From contig CAPN01000051.1 in assembly GCA_000333235.1 (NCBI GenBank), forward strand, positions 124,001 to 188,000: DNA of 64,000 nucleotides, read 5' to 3'. Origin of the DNA: Pseudoalteromonas luteoviolacea B = ATCC 29581 (lineage in GTDB: Bacteria > Pseudomonadota > Gammaproteobacteria > Enterobacterales > Alteromonadaceae). Below are positions 53,393-62,823 of the stretch, one piece after another; the first letter of the stretch is position 1, and every line of letters starts with the position of its first letter. The notes below the pieces were generated by a model. That model did not search any database. It was not told the DNA's origin and was given only the letters and a program-made list of their open reading frames with translations. Position numbers and translations under genes: made by a program.

Positions 53393-55300
53393 ATGACAAC
53401 TAAGATAGCGATGATTAAAACGTATAAAAGTATATTCGCGACGACAAAGCGTCACACTAAAAAGATAAGCGCAGCGCTTTGCGTTGGTGCTTCTGTTATA
53501 GGGCTCGCCTCGTGTAGTGAACCACAAAAAGAGGTTCTTGCGGGTAAACTCGACAATCAACCTAATGCAGCAACTTTGTCGGTAACCGTCACCAAACCAG
53601 TTGTCTATCAGGTCTTTACTCGACTCTTTGGAAATACTAACACCACAAATACGCCTTGGGGCACCCTCGAGGAAAATGGTGTAGGTAAATTTGCAGACTT
53701 TACGCCTCGCGCTTTATCGGAAATTAAATCCATGGGTGTTACCCATATTTGGTATACCGGTGTATTACATCATGCTTTGGTAGGTGATTATCAGCATCTT
53801 GGTATATCTGCAGACGATCCTGATGTGGTGAAAGGCCGAGCAGGGTCGCCTTATGCAATAAAAGATTATTTTAATGTCAATCCTGATCTTGCTACGGATG
53901 CTGCACACCGTTTGTCTGAATTTGAGGCGTTAATAGCCCGCTCACACGATGCGGGTCTAAAAGTGATTATTGACATTGTCCCGAACCACATCGCACGAAA
54001 TTACTTTTCAATAACCTTACCAGAAGGGGTGGAAAATTTTGGCGCACAAGATGACACCCGTGTCGTTTACGCAAAGGACAACAATTTCTACTACATTCCT
54101 GATAGCGAATTTTCAGTGCCAGATGATGAAAATTATCGGCCGCTCGGAGGTGAGGCGCACCCTCTCGCCGATGGCAAATTTATAGAAGTCCCGGCCAAGT
54201 GGACCGGAAATGGTAGCCGAGCCGCAAAACCAGACATAAACGATTGGTATGAAACTGTAAAAGTAAATTACGGTGTAAAACCAGATGGGAGTTATGATTT
54301 TGCGAGTTTACCGGCACACTACGCCTCGCAGAGTTTTCAAGCGCATTACGCGTTTTGGGCTGAACAAACAGTGCCGAATAGTTGGCTCAAGTTTCGTCAA
54401 ATTGTCGAATATTGGCTTGATAAAGGTGTTGATGGTTTTCGTTACGATATGGCTGAAATGGTCCCTGTGGAATTTTGGAGCTATTTAAATTCTGCGATTA
54501 AAATGAAAAATCCTAATGCGTTCATTCTTGCTGAAGTTTACAACCCTTCGCTTTATCGAAATTACGTTCAACTTGGCAAAATGGACTACCTGTACGATAA
54601 AGTTGGCTTTTACGATTCGCTAAAACGGGTGATGCAAAACAAAGGGCCAGTGTCGGATATTTGGACACAGTTCGAACAGGTTACTGACATTGAACAAAAT
54701 ATGCTGCATTTTTTGGAAAATCACGATGAGCAGCGTATTGCATCGCCTGAGTTTGCCGGAAATGCAGAGATTGGCAAGCCTGCAATGGTTGTGTCGCACT
54801 TAATCTCTAATGCGGCTACCATGATTTATTTTGGACAAACCGTTGGGGAAGATGGATCGGAAGACGCTGGTTTTGGTAAACCCAGTCGTACCAGTATTTT
54901 CGACTACATCGGTGTTCCTGCACATCAAGCGTGGATGAATGAAGGAAAGTTTGATGGAGGCCGGCTCACGAGTACTCAAAAAGCATTGCGGCATTACTAT
55001 CAACGCTTGTTAAATCTGCGGACCTTAAAAAGTGTTCAATTCGGCAAAACGATTCGCCTAGAACCAAACGACGAACAAGTGATGGCGTTTGCAAGAGCGC
55101 ACGCTAATCAACGGTTGATCGTTGTTAGTAACTTTTCGACAAACCAAACGAAAACGATTTCGCTATCCTTGCCTCTTAATTTTAAAGGCAAGTTTATTGA
55201 TGTACTTGAAAATCATCAATCCCAAACGATAAGTTCAGGCCAACTGGACATTACCTTGGCACCACTTGCAAGTGTTGTCTATCAAGTTGAGAGTCACTAA
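53393..55300 (+). CDS. GH13 alpha-amylase-type lipoprotein
   Basis: 635 residues. The N-terminus contains a hydrophobic stretch ending in a lipobox-like GLASC (about 36-40), after a long positively charged start; a second ATG at 53411 would give a shorter signal. GH13 residues are D352 (GVDGFRYDMAEM), E381 (FILAEVYNP) and D445 (LENHDEQR), with calcium-site-like DIVPNHIARN. It is expected to be anchored in the periplasm or outer membrane and hydrolyse maltodextrins. Its stop overlaps the permease start by one base. Confidence 0.87.
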   Translation: MTTKIAMIKTYKSIFATTKRHTKKISAALCVGASVIGLASCSEPQKEVLAGKLDNQPNAATLSVTVTKPVVYQVFTRLFGNTNTTNTPWGTLEENGVGKFADFTPRALSEIKSMGVTHIWYTGVLHHALVGDYQHLGISADDPDVVKGRAGSPYAIKDYFNVNPDLATDAAHRLSEFEALIARSHDAGLKVIIDIVPNHIARNYFSITLPEGVENFGAQDDTRVVYAKDNNFYYIPDSEFSVPDDENYRPLGGEAHPLADGKFIEVPAKWTGNGSRAAKPDINDWYETVKVNYGVKPDGSYDFASLPAHYASQSFQAHYAFWAEQTVPNSWLKFRQIVEYWLDKGVDGFRYDMAEMVPVEFWSYLNSAIKMKNPNAFILAEVYNPSLYRNYVQLGKMDYLYDKVGFYDSLKRVMQNKGPVSDIWTQFEQVTDIEQNMLHFLENHDEQRIASPEFAGNAEIGKPAMVVSHLISNAATMIYFGQTVGEDGSEDAGFGKPSRTSIFDYIGVPAHQAWMNEGKFDGGRLTSTQKALRHYYQRLLNLRTLKSVQFGKTIRLEPNDEQVMAFARAHANQRLIVVSNFSTNQTKTISLSLPLNFKGKFIDVLENHQSQTISSGQLDITLAPLASVVYQVESH

Positions 55301-56781
55301 TGGAACAACAAAAACCCCAATTGAGTTTTTGGCAGATCTGGAATATGTGCTTTGGTTTTCTGGGCATACAATTTGGATTTGCACTTCAAAACGGTAACGT
55401 AAGCCGCATTTTTCAGACCCTAGGTGCTGCGGTCGATGACATTCCAATTCTTTGGGTTGCGGCCCCGCTGACAGGACTCATTGTTCAACCTATTATCGGC
55501 TACTGGAGTGATAAAACGTGGAATCGTTTTGGTCGCCGCCGCCCATTCTTTTTCTATGGGGCTGTGCTTACGACTCTATCTTTGTTCATTATGCCGAATT
55601 CTCCAACCCTTTGGATTGCAGCTGGTATGCTTTGGATTATGGATGCATCCATTAACGTGACAATGGAGCCATTTCGCGCTCTCGTTGGCGATAATTTGCC
55701 TTTAAATCAGAGAGCTACTGGCTATTCGATGCAAAGTTTTTTTATTGGAATTGGTGCGGTTGTTGCCTCATTAATGCCATGGATTATGACAAATTGGCTC
55801 GAGATTAGTAATACCGCAGCACCGGGTGAAATACCTGAGTCGGTGCAATATGCGTTCTATTTTGGCGGCGCGGTATTGTTAGTGGCGGTATTTTGGACCG
55901 TATTTACAACAAAAGAGTATACGCCGGAACAACTCGCTTCGTTTGAACAAGCTAGCGACGCTAAAGAATCTAGTGCAACGTCTGGAAATGTTAATTTTGC
56001 TAAAGTAGCCCTGGTATTAGGTTTCGCTGGCGCTTCAGTACTTGCTAGCGTCTTTGGATTTTCGCTAGAAAAAGAATTGTATTTGCTCGGTGGGCTATTA
56101 GTCACATTTTGCTTCGTGTTACTACTTGCTGGTTGGTATCAAAATCAGCAAAAGACAGATAGCGGTTTTTACCACATTATGTTTGATTTAATGACCATGC
56201 CAAAAACAATGAAGCAATTGGCTCTGGTCCAGTTTTTCTCTTGGTTTGCTTTGTTTGCCATGTGGATTTACACCACACCTGCTGTAACGAGTTTCCATTA
56301 CCTGAGCACTGACGTCACGTCAAAAGCGTATAACGACGGTGCCGATTGGGTTGGTGTACTGTTTGCAGCATACAATGGATTTGCCGCTTTGGCTGCCATG
56401 TGCATTCCATTTATCTCTAGACGTGTAGGTTTAAAGTTTTCCCACGCGTTTAATCTTATTTTAGGGGCACTTGGTTTACTTAGCTTTAAGTTTATATCCG
56501 ATCCCACTTATCTTTGGGTGCCAATGATTGGTGTCGGCTTTGCGTGGGCATCAATTCTATCTTTGCCTTACGCCATGTTAAGTAATTCGGTACCGCAAAA
56601 CAAAATGGGGGTGTATATGGGGATTTTCAATTTCTTCATAGTTATCCCCCAACTCCTTGCAGCAAGCGTGCTTGGCGTTTTGCTTAAATCAGCTTTTGAT
56701 AATCAACCTATTTATGCACTGATTATTGGTGGTGTTGCGTATTTATTGGCAGCGCTTTCGGTAACACGAGTGAAGTTATAA
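55300..56781 (+). CDS. malT: MFS maltose/oligosaccharide permease
   Basis: 493 residues with about 12 transmembrane helices. The loop GYWSDKTWNRFGRRRPFFFYG and the segment WIMDASINVTMEPFRALVGD are characteristic of the glycoside-pentoside-hexuronide/SLC45-like sugar symporters that serve as MalT in TonB-based maltose systems of Alteromonadales, Caulobacter and Xanthomonas. It moves maltose or short maltodextrins across the inner membrane with protons. The symbol denotes this permease, not the E. coli MalT activator. Confidence 0.88.
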   Translation: MEQQKPQLSFWQIWNMCFGFLGIQFGFALQNGNVSRIFQTLGAAVDDIPILWVAAPLTGLIVQPIIGYWSDKTWNRFGRRRPFFFYGAVLTTLSLFIMPNSPTLWIAAGMLWIMDASINVTMEPFRALVGDNLPLNQRATGYSMQSFFIGIGAVVASLMPWIMTNWLEISNTAAPGEIPESVQYAFYFGGAVLLVAVFWTVFTTKEYTPEQLASFEQASDAKESSATSGNVNFAKVALVLGFAGASVLASVFGFSLEKELYLLGGLLVTFCFVLLLAGWYQNQQKTDSGFYHIMFDLMTMPKTMKQLALVQFFSWFALFAMWIYTTPAVTSFHYLSTDVTSKAYNDGADWVGVLFAAYNGFAALAAMCIPFISRRVGLKFSHAFNLILGALGLLSFKFISDPTYLWVPMIGVGFAWASILSLPYAMLSNSVPQNKMGVYMGIFNFFIVIPQLLAASVLGVLLKSAFDNQPIYALIIGGVAYLLAALSVTRVKL

Positions 56782-56790
56782 GAGGATAAA

Positions 56791-59178
56791 ATGAAAAAAA
56801 CAATATCGATTCTAGCCCTTGCTGTCGCTTCTGTGTTAAGTGCCTGTTCAAAGCAGCCTACCGTACTTGAAGCTGTGGCTCCTGGTGCTCCGGGGGATAA
56901 ACCATTTTGGGCCTATTCGGGTAAAACTGGAATAGGTACTTCTTACGAGCACTATGTGGATGGCCAGTACGCAAATAACACGGTTACAGGCGATGTATCA
57001 AAAGTGTGGTTTTCTATTGCTCAGGGCAGGATCACCGAAACGATGTTTGGCTTGATCCACGAAGCACAAATCAAAGACATGCAGTTTATTGTAGTTGGTA
57101 AAGATTACACCGTAACGGAGCACGATAAGTTAGAGGTGAGCATTGATTATTTGCATAAAGACGCAGATGGTCGTCCACTCTCTTTAGCGTATAAAGTTAC
57201 GAGTAAAGATCCTCAAGGTCGGTTCACGTTAGAAAAACACATCTTTACAGATCCTAACGGTCAAACGCTGTTTGTTAGAGCGAGTGTAGACGCACAAGAA
57301 GACGTGACTTTATTTGTAAATGTTAACCCTTATGTCAATAACAGTGGTTTAGGTGACATGGCGCATGTGGATGCACGTGGCCTAGTGGCCTTTGAGGGTG
57401 AGCGTTTCCTTACGCTGCAAGCAAGTAAGCCATTTGCAGAGGCATCTGTTGGCTTTACCGGCGTCAGTGATAACCTAAAGGCGCTGAAAAGCACACAAAA
57501 AATAACGCAAGCTTATCACTCAACAGGTGAACAAGCAGGAAACGTAAATTGGTTAGCGTCAGTAGGTCACGTTAAATCTGGAGAGGTCGTTGATTTTGCG
57601 CTTAGCGTTGGCTCGTCACTTGACGGGAGTTTTGCCGAAGGCCAGAAAACACTGACGAGTGGCTATGATAAAGTATTGGCGCAGTACAATGGCATTGGCG
57701 AAAATGTCGGATGGGAAGATTACCTTGCAAGTCTTTCGCCGCTAACCTCACTTTATTCAGTAACAGCTGACCAAGGTAAACTTCTAAATACGTCAGCCAT
57801 GGTATTAAAAGCGCAAGAAGATAAAACGCACGCAGGTGCGTTAATTGCCTCATTATCAAACCCTTGGGGTGATACCGTATCAGCAGAAGAAGGCAAAACA
57901 GGCTATAAAGCCGTTTGGGTTCGTGACTTTTATCAAGTCGCAATGGCGTTTATGGCTATGGGTGATAGCCAAACAGCACTCACGGCCTTTGAATACTTGC
58001 AAAAAGTTCAGGTTACTGACAAAACACCGGGTAATCAAGGTGACACAGGTTGGTTCTTGCAAAAAACACACGTTGATGGCGAGCTAGAATGGGTTGCAGT
58101 GCAATTAGACCAAACCGCGATGCCAATTATGCTAGCCTGGAAACTGTGGCAATCAGGCGTCTTGTCTCAAGAAAAGTTACAGTATTGGTACACCAACATG
58201 CTTAAGCCTGCGGCGAACTTTTTGGTTGATGGTGGTAAGGCAAAAATCTTGTGGAATGATACTGATATTCTGCCACCGATGACTCAGCAAGAGCGATGGG
58301 AAGAGCAATTCGGTTATTCTCCTTCTACAACAGCTGCAATCATTGCAGGTTTAATCACAGCAAGTGATATCGCGAAACAAGCGAATGATTTGGAAAGTGC
58401 AGAGCGTTTTCTTGAGACGGCGAAGCAGTACGATGGACAAGTTGAAGCATTGATGTTCACGACAAAAGGGAACTTGCCAAGTGAAGTATCAGATGGTCAG
58501 TATTTTATTCGAATTGGTCAAGATAAAGATCCAAACAGCAGCACAACGTTAAATGATAACAATGGCCGCAGTGGATTGGATAAAAAGCACATTATTGACG
58601 GCGGGTTTTTAGAGTTAGTGCGTTATGGCGTTCGCGCTGCTGATGCGCCAAGTATCGTTGCAACATTGCCGGAATACGATGATGAAACCCTTGAAGATAA
58701 TTTACGCGTAAAATACAGCTTTACCTTTGAAGGAGTAGAAGGTGCTTTCCCTGGCTTTAGACGCTATGGAAACGATGGTTATGGTGAAGATGAACAAACA
58801 GGGGCTAACTATGCGGCACAAGGCCATAATACACCAGGTCAACGTGGGCGAGTGTGGCCATTCTTTACGGGTGAACGTGGTCACTATGAGCTTGCTAAAC
58901 TAACTCAGTCGGGACAACTTAGTGAGCAATCATTGAATGACTTAGTAAATACCTATGTTAAGGGCATGGAGTTATTTGCCAATGAAGGCATGATGCTGCC
59001 TGAGCAAGTTTGGGACAACGTTGGTACAAATAGCCACAATTACCAATTTGGTGAAGGTACAAATTCTGCGACGCCATTAGCTTGGACACACGCTGAGTAC
59101 GTGAAACTGTTGCGCTCGCTCAGTGACAAAAATGTGTGGGATCATTATCCAATAGTTGAAACGACATTAAAAAAATAG
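56791..59178 (+). CDS. GH15 glucoamylase lipoprotein (glucodextranase-like)
   Basis: 795 residues. Lipoprotein signal with lipobox LSAC (C19). An N-terminal beta-sandwich (about 25-290) with FWAYSGKTGIGTSYE matches the glucodextranase N domain. The (alpha/alpha)6 catalytic region (about 310-790) has AVWVRDFYQVAMAFMAMGD, WVAVQLDQTAMPIM, the general acid glutamate in RWEEQFGYSPST and the likely general base in MMLPEQVWDN. It releases glucose from non-reducing ends of maltodextrins in the periplasm, feeding glucokinase. Nine bp after the permease gene; ends in a strong terminator. Confidence 0.9.
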   Translation: MKKTISILALAVASVLSACSKQPTVLEAVAPGAPGDKPFWAYSGKTGIGTSYEHYVDGQYANNTVTGDVSKVWFSIAQGRITETMFGLIHEAQIKDMQFIVVGKDYTVTEHDKLEVSIDYLHKDADGRPLSLAYKVTSKDPQGRFTLEKHIFTDPNGQTLFVRASVDAQEDVTLFVNVNPYVNNSGLGDMAHVDARGLVAFEGERFLTLQASKPFAEASVGFTGVSDNLKALKSTQKITQAYHSTGEQAGNVNWLASVGHVKSGEVVDFALSVGSSLDGSFAEGQKTLTSGYDKVLAQYNGIGENVGWEDYLASLSPLTSLYSVTADQGKLLNTSAMVLKAQEDKTHAGALIASLSNPWGDTVSAEEGKTGYKAVWVRDFYQVAMAFMAMGDSQTALTAFEYLQKVQVTDKTPGNQGDTGWFLQKTHVDGELEWVAVQLDQTAMPIMLAWKLWQSGVLSQEKLQYWYTNMLKPAANFLVDGGKAKILWNDTDILPPMTQQERWEEQFGYSPSTTAAIIAGLITASDIAKQANDLESAERFLETAKQYDGQVEALMFTTKGNLPSEVSDGQYFIRIGQDKDPNSSTTLNDNNGRSGLDKKHIIDGGFLELVRYGVRAADAPSIVATLPEYDDETLEDNLRVKYSFTFEGVEGAFPGFRRYGNDGYGEDEQTGANYAAQGHNTPGQRGRVWPFFTGERGHYELAKLTQSGQLSEQSLNDLVNTYVKGMELFANEGMMLPEQVWDNVGTNSHNYQFGEGTNSATPLAWTHAEYVKLLRSLSDKNVWDHYPIVETTLKK

Positions 59179-59196
59179 AACGTGCGAAGCTAAGAG

Positions 59197-59230
59197 AAAA
59201 GCCGATAAGCAATCACTTATCGGCTTTTTT
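59197..59230. terminator. Bidirectional intrinsic terminator between the maltodextrin operon and lacI-type gene
   Basis: 13-bp stem AAAAGCCGATAAG / CTTATCGGCTTTT with a 6-base loop; T-tracts on both strands. It serves the GH15 gene (+) and touches the stop of the convergent regulator gene (-). Confidence 0.92.
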
Positions 59231-60254
59231 ATCGTTTCGCTGTTGAATTACGGACAATTAATCGAGGTGGCAGTAGCGTGGATTCCACACTTTGACCTTT
59301 AATTAAATTCAATAGGTTAGCAACCAACATCTGACCCGCTAGTGTCGTGTTTTGTTGAACAGTGGTTAAAGCCGGCGAGACATAGCTCGCTGCGGAAATA
59401 TTATCAAAACCAATTACACTCACGTCTTCTGGTACACGAATACTCGCTTCTTGAAGCGCTTTAATTGCACCAATAGCAATCAAGTCGCTGGCAGCAAAAA
59501 GCGCGTTGAATTTCACGTTGTTGGCAATAAGGGATCGAGTGGCGTGATAACCAGAGGTTTCTGTTGAGATGGCGTTAGCGATGTTTCGCTCACCCAGTAG
59601 AATGCGGTTTTTGGCTAAACCATCTTTAAAGCCTTTATAACGATCAAAAAACTCAGGACTGTGATTAGACGCATCGCCAATAAAAACCGCATTTGTTCGT
59701 TTGATCTCGACTAAATGTTCGGCGGCGAGTTGTCCACCACCATAATTATCGCATTTCACAGTAAGATCGGGACGATTATCAACACTTGCTCCCCAACAAA
59801 CAAATTTAGTGTTGTTGTCAAGCAGTCGCTGTAAGCGTGACTGATAGTCCATGTAATCCCCATAGCCGAGCAAAATGATACCATCAGCGCGGTGACTGTC
59901 TTCGTAATCTGCTCGCCAATCGTCGCTAATTTGCTGGAAAGACACGAGCAAATCATAGCCTTGCTTAGCGCAAGCTCGAGTGATACTGCCTAGCATATTG
60001 AGGAAAAATGGGTTGATTTGAGATTCATCACCCGTTGGATCTTCAAACAGTAAGCAAGCAAGCGTACTACTTTGTTGAGTACGCAGGTTACTGGCGTTTT
60101 TATCAACTTTATAATTAAGTTCACGGGCAACTTCTCTAACTCGACGCTTAGTTTCTTCATTGACCAGCGGACTATTTCGCAATGCTCTGGATACTGTCGA
60201 TTGTGACACACCAGCGTAATGTGCAATGTCGAACGACGTTGCTTTTCCTTTCAT
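59229..60254 (-). CDS. malR: LacI-family transcriptional regulator, probable maltodextrin repressor (MalR-like)
   Basis: 341 residues. N-terminal LacI helix-turn-helix (TSFDIAHYAGVSQSTVSRALRNSPLV) and hinge (NYKVDKNASNLR), then a periplasmic-binding-protein-like effector domain (ADGIILLGYGDY, ALFAASDLIAIGAIKAL, VSVIGFDNISAA). The ATG at 60254 follows GAGGAAGG and is preferred over a TTG 18 bases upstream. Adjacency to the glucoamylase operon suggests it reads TGMATACGTATGCA sites; assignment between the two regulators here is inference. The ligand would be maltose or glucose-type sugar. Confidence 0.82.
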   Translation of the reverse strand: MKGKATSFDIAHYAGVSQSTVSRALRNSPLVNEETKRRVREVARELNYKVDKNASNLRTQQSSTLACLLFEDPTGDESQINPFFLNMLGSITRACAKQGYDLLVSFQQISDDWRADYEDSHRADGIILLGYGDYMDYQSRLQRLLDNNTKFVCWGASVDNRPDLTVKCDNYGGGQLAAEHLVEIKRTNAVFIGDASNHSPEFFDRYKGFKDGLAKNRILLGERNIANAISTETSGYHATRSLIANNVKFNALFAASDLIAIGAIKALQEASIRVPEDVSVIGFDNISAASYVSPALTTVQQNTTLAGQMLVANLLNLIKGQSVESTLLPPRLIVRNSTAKR

Positions 60255-60394
60255 AACCTTCCTCGGACGCAAAGAGAAGGCTAGTGGTTAGCGACTCAAT
60301 GCTCGTTCATATCAACGAAATAAATTATTTGATGTTCATTTTCATTGAAATGACAATTTTTTCAACCAATTTTGTGTTTCTCGGTAATTTTTTA

Positions 60395-60423
60395 TTGCTC
60401 AACGCTGACACCGGTGTCATAAT
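60395..60423 (+). promoter_or_regulatory. glk promoter with embedded LacI-type operator
   Basis: TTGCTC (60395-60400), 17-bp spacer, CATAAT (60418-60423). A perfect palindrome TGACACCGGTGTCA (60406-60419) fills the spacer and touches the -10, so a bound repressor would block polymerase. The operator differs from the three maltodextrin sites and so implies a second regulator, perhaps the gene just after glk. Confidence 0.75.
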
Positions 60424-60459
60424 GAGGCTGTTTTATCATTTTGTTGTCAAAACGTATTG

Positions 60460-60490
60460 GCTGCTCTTTGCCGAGAGCAGCACTTTTTTT
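60460..60490 (+). terminator. Intrinsic terminator in the glk leader
   Basis: 8-bp stem GCTGCTCT / AGAGCAGC with a 6-base loop, then AC and T7. It stands about 30-60 nt after the predicted start site and 100 bp before the glk ATG, with no gene between the promoter and it. Confidence 0.8.
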
Positions 60491-60590
60491 ACTTTGGTAG
60501 GGTGTGCAAACCAAAACCAGAGTAGAGTAACTATAAAGGTATAACACCTCAAAAACGGCTGTGCAAAGCCACGACAAACGAGAAAACAAC

Positions 60591-61613
60591 ATGACACAGA
60601 CAACAAGTCCAAGGACATCGACTTCAAGCCGAACTGGCTTTTCACCTATCTTAGTTGCTGATATTGGCGGAACTAACGCTCGTTTTGCCGTCGCGACAGA
60701 GTTTGACGCAACACACAACAGCTTTATTATTGAACATCTGCGCATTTATCCAAGTGCTGAGTTTAGCTCATTTGAAGCGGCGATTAGTCTTTTTTTAAAC
60801 GAATTGCCAATCGATAAACCAGAACGAGCCTGTTTAGCTGTTGCAGGCCCAATAAAAGGGCAGCAAGTCTATTTGACGAACTTAGGTTGGGAATTTAACG
60901 CCGAACTAGTCAAGAGTCAGTTCGAGTTCAAGTCATTTCAAGTCATCAACGACTTTGCAGCGTTTGCATTTGCTGCACCTTATCTTGATGAGTCTAAGAA
61001 CTTACAAATTAAATCCGGTCAACCACAACATTTAAGTAATATTGCGGTATTAGGTCCTGGTACTGGGTTTGGTGCAGCCTGTTTAGCTCGTGATATTAAT
61101 GGCAGTGCAGTCATGAGTTGTGAGGCGGGTCATATTTCCCTAGCAGCAGTGACTGATTTAGATAAGCAACTGCTTAGAGTTTTGCAAGCGAATAATCAGC
61201 ATGTTTCGATTGAAACGGTGTTTTCGGGTCCTGGTATAGTACGTCTTTACGAGGCGATGTGTGAAGTACATCAAGTTGAAGCACTTGATCTCAATGCCGC
61301 ACAAATAGCTGAACGCGCACCAGAGTGCAAAATGTGTGACGCTACCTTAAATCAGTTTTGTGATTGGATAGGTAGTGTAGCGGGCGATTTAGCACTTACT
61401 TTTGGTGCGTTAGGTGGTGTATATATTGGTGGTGGAATTTTGCCAAGAATGACGGAACGTTTGCTCCGAAGCCGATTTGTCGATAGATTTAGTGCAAAAG
61501 GATTAATGTCACAATACAACAAGCAGATCCCAGTGACGTTAGTTACCCAAGAAAATATTCCCTTTATCGGTGCCGCAGCGTGTTTACACGGGCGTGATAA
61601 AAAGCTGGCGTAA
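60591..61613 (+). CDS. glk: Glucokinase
   Basis: 340 residues, a bacterial Glk of the ROK-independent type. The phosphate-binding ADIGGTNARFA (about 23-33), VINDFAAFAFA, LGPGTGFGAACL and CEAGHISLA match E. coli Glk, with the catalytic aspartate in VINDF. It phosphorylates free glucose released by the glucoamylase and alpha-glucosidase. A low-similarity serine/threonine-rich N-terminus precedes the domain. The ATG at 60591 is preferred over the GTG at 60561, which is preceded by no ribosome site. lacI-type gene follows after 3 bp. Confidence 0.92.
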   Translation: MTQTTSPRTSTSSRTGFSPILVADIGGTNARFAVATEFDATHNSFIIEHLRIYPSAEFSSFEAAISLFLNELPIDKPERACLAVAGPIKGQQVYLTNLGWEFNAELVKSQFEFKSFQVINDFAAFAFAAPYLDESKNLQIKSGQPQHLSNIAVLGPGTGFGAACLARDINGSAVMSCEAGHISLAAVTDLDKQLLRVLQANNQHVSIETVFSGPGIVRLYEAMCEVHQVEALDLNAAQIAERAPECKMCDATLNQFCDWIGSVAGDLALTFGALGGVYIGGGILPRMTERLLRSRFVDRFSAKGLMSQYNKQIPVTLVTQENIPFIGAAACLHGRDKKLA

Positions 61614-61616
61614 ACA

Positions 61617-62633
61617 ATGAAAAAAGTAACCATTAATAGTGTTGCGACCTATGCAGGTGTGTCGAAGAAAACCGTTTCTCGCGTGCTAAATAATGAGCCT
61701 AACGTAAGTCCTGCTACACGTGAAAAAGTACTTAAAGTATTCAAAGAACTTGATTACACACCGAACCCTATTGCACGTGGTTTAGCTCGAAATCGTAGTT
61801 TTATTATTGGTTGCTTGTATGATAACCCAAGTAAAAGCTATATCACCCGAGTACAAAGTGGTGCACTCGAAGCTTGCCACAAACACCGTTACAACTTATT
61901 GATACATCCGTGCGAATTGCGTGGCAATGCATTGCTTGAAAATATTGAACAGCTATTACAAACCTCGAGATTAGATGGTCTTGTTTTAACACCACCATTT
62001 TCTGATTCGAAAGAACTCGTTAACTTTTTAAAGCGCAAGGGATTACCGTACGCACGAGTGGCATCTGCGATGACTGAAGATGAGTCAATCAGTGTCCGAA
62101 GCAATGATGAGCAAGGGGCGTTTGAACTCACCGAGCACCTTATTTCACTTGGTCATACCTCCATTGCATTCATTAAAGGACACCCAGATCATTCCGCAAC
62201 TGAACTTCGATTTAGCGGATATAAAAAAGCACTGGCCAGTCACGGTATCGCATTTGATTCGAAATTAGTCGCTGAGGGTAACTTTAGTTATCACTCTGGT
62301 GCAGATAGTGCGAAAACCATTTTAGATTTAAAGCCGAGGCCCACTGCAGTGTTTGCTTCTAATGATTACATGGCTGCAGCGGTACTTAAACTTGCAACTC
62401 AAAGACAACTGAAAGTTCCAGAAGCGTTGTCTATTGCAGGGTTTGATAATGCACCAATAGCACGTCATATCTGGCCTGGTCTTACGACCATTGCACAACC
62501 AGTAGAAGAGATGACAAGGCTTGCAGTAGAGCAGCTCATTCTTTCGATAACTGAACCACCAGAATCGGTTTTTCAGACGGTGCTAGAAGCAAAGCTAATA
62601 TGCCGTGAATCGACCTCTGAAGTGAAAAAGTAG
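61617..62633 (+). CDS. LacI-family regulator co-transcribed with glucokinase
   Basis: 338 residues. LacI helix-turn-helix (VTINSVATYAGVSKKTVSRVLNNEPNV) with hinge (DYTPNPIARGLARN), then a sugar-binding effector domain (RLDGLVLTPPFSD, AVFASNDYMAAAVLKLA, LSIAGFDNAPIA). Three bp separate it from glk, so it should share the regulated glk promoter and could autoregulate through TGACACCGGTGTCA. The effector is unknown; a glucose-type or glucoside sugar fits. It differs clearly in sequence from the regulator at 59229-60254. Confidence 0.88.
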   Translation: MKKVTINSVATYAGVSKKTVSRVLNNEPNVSPATREKVLKVFKELDYTPNPIARGLARNRSFIIGCLYDNPSKSYITRVQSGALEACHKHRYNLLIHPCELRGNALLENIEQLLQTSRLDGLVLTPPFSDSKELVNFLKRKGLPYARVASAMTEDESISVRSNDEQGAFELTEHLISLGHTSIAFIKGHPDHSATELRFSGYKKALASHGIAFDSKLVAEGNFSYHSGADSAKTILDLKPRPTAVFASNDYMAAAVLKLATQRQLKVPEALSIAGFDNAPIARHIWPGLTTIAQPVEEMTRLAVEQLILSITEPPESVFQTVLEAKLICRESTSEVKK

Positions 62634-62660
62634 AGTTTTCTAATTTAAAGTTACTTGCCA

Positions 62661-62684
62661 AAGGCGCCTTCGGGTGCCTTTTTT
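62661..62684 (+). terminator. Intrinsic terminator after the glk operon
   Basis: 8-bp stem AAGGCGCC / GGTGCCTT (one G-T pair) with a stable TTCG tetraloop, followed by T4 and C. Confidence 0.9.
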
Positions 62685-62823
62685 CTATTCTCTGTGTCTC
62701 TAACGCCCGCTTTTTCTTATTTGATATAAACTTAAAGATGATCCAAGCAAATCGTTATTATGATTTCATTCATATATATGTAAAATGATATAAGTTATTT
62801 CGAATAATTATAAGGTGAGTTTG

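Noticed and set aside
60284..60544. 86-codon plus-strand frame upstream of glk
   Set aside because: Spans the operator and leader terminator; low-complexity hydrophobic sequence, no ribosome site.
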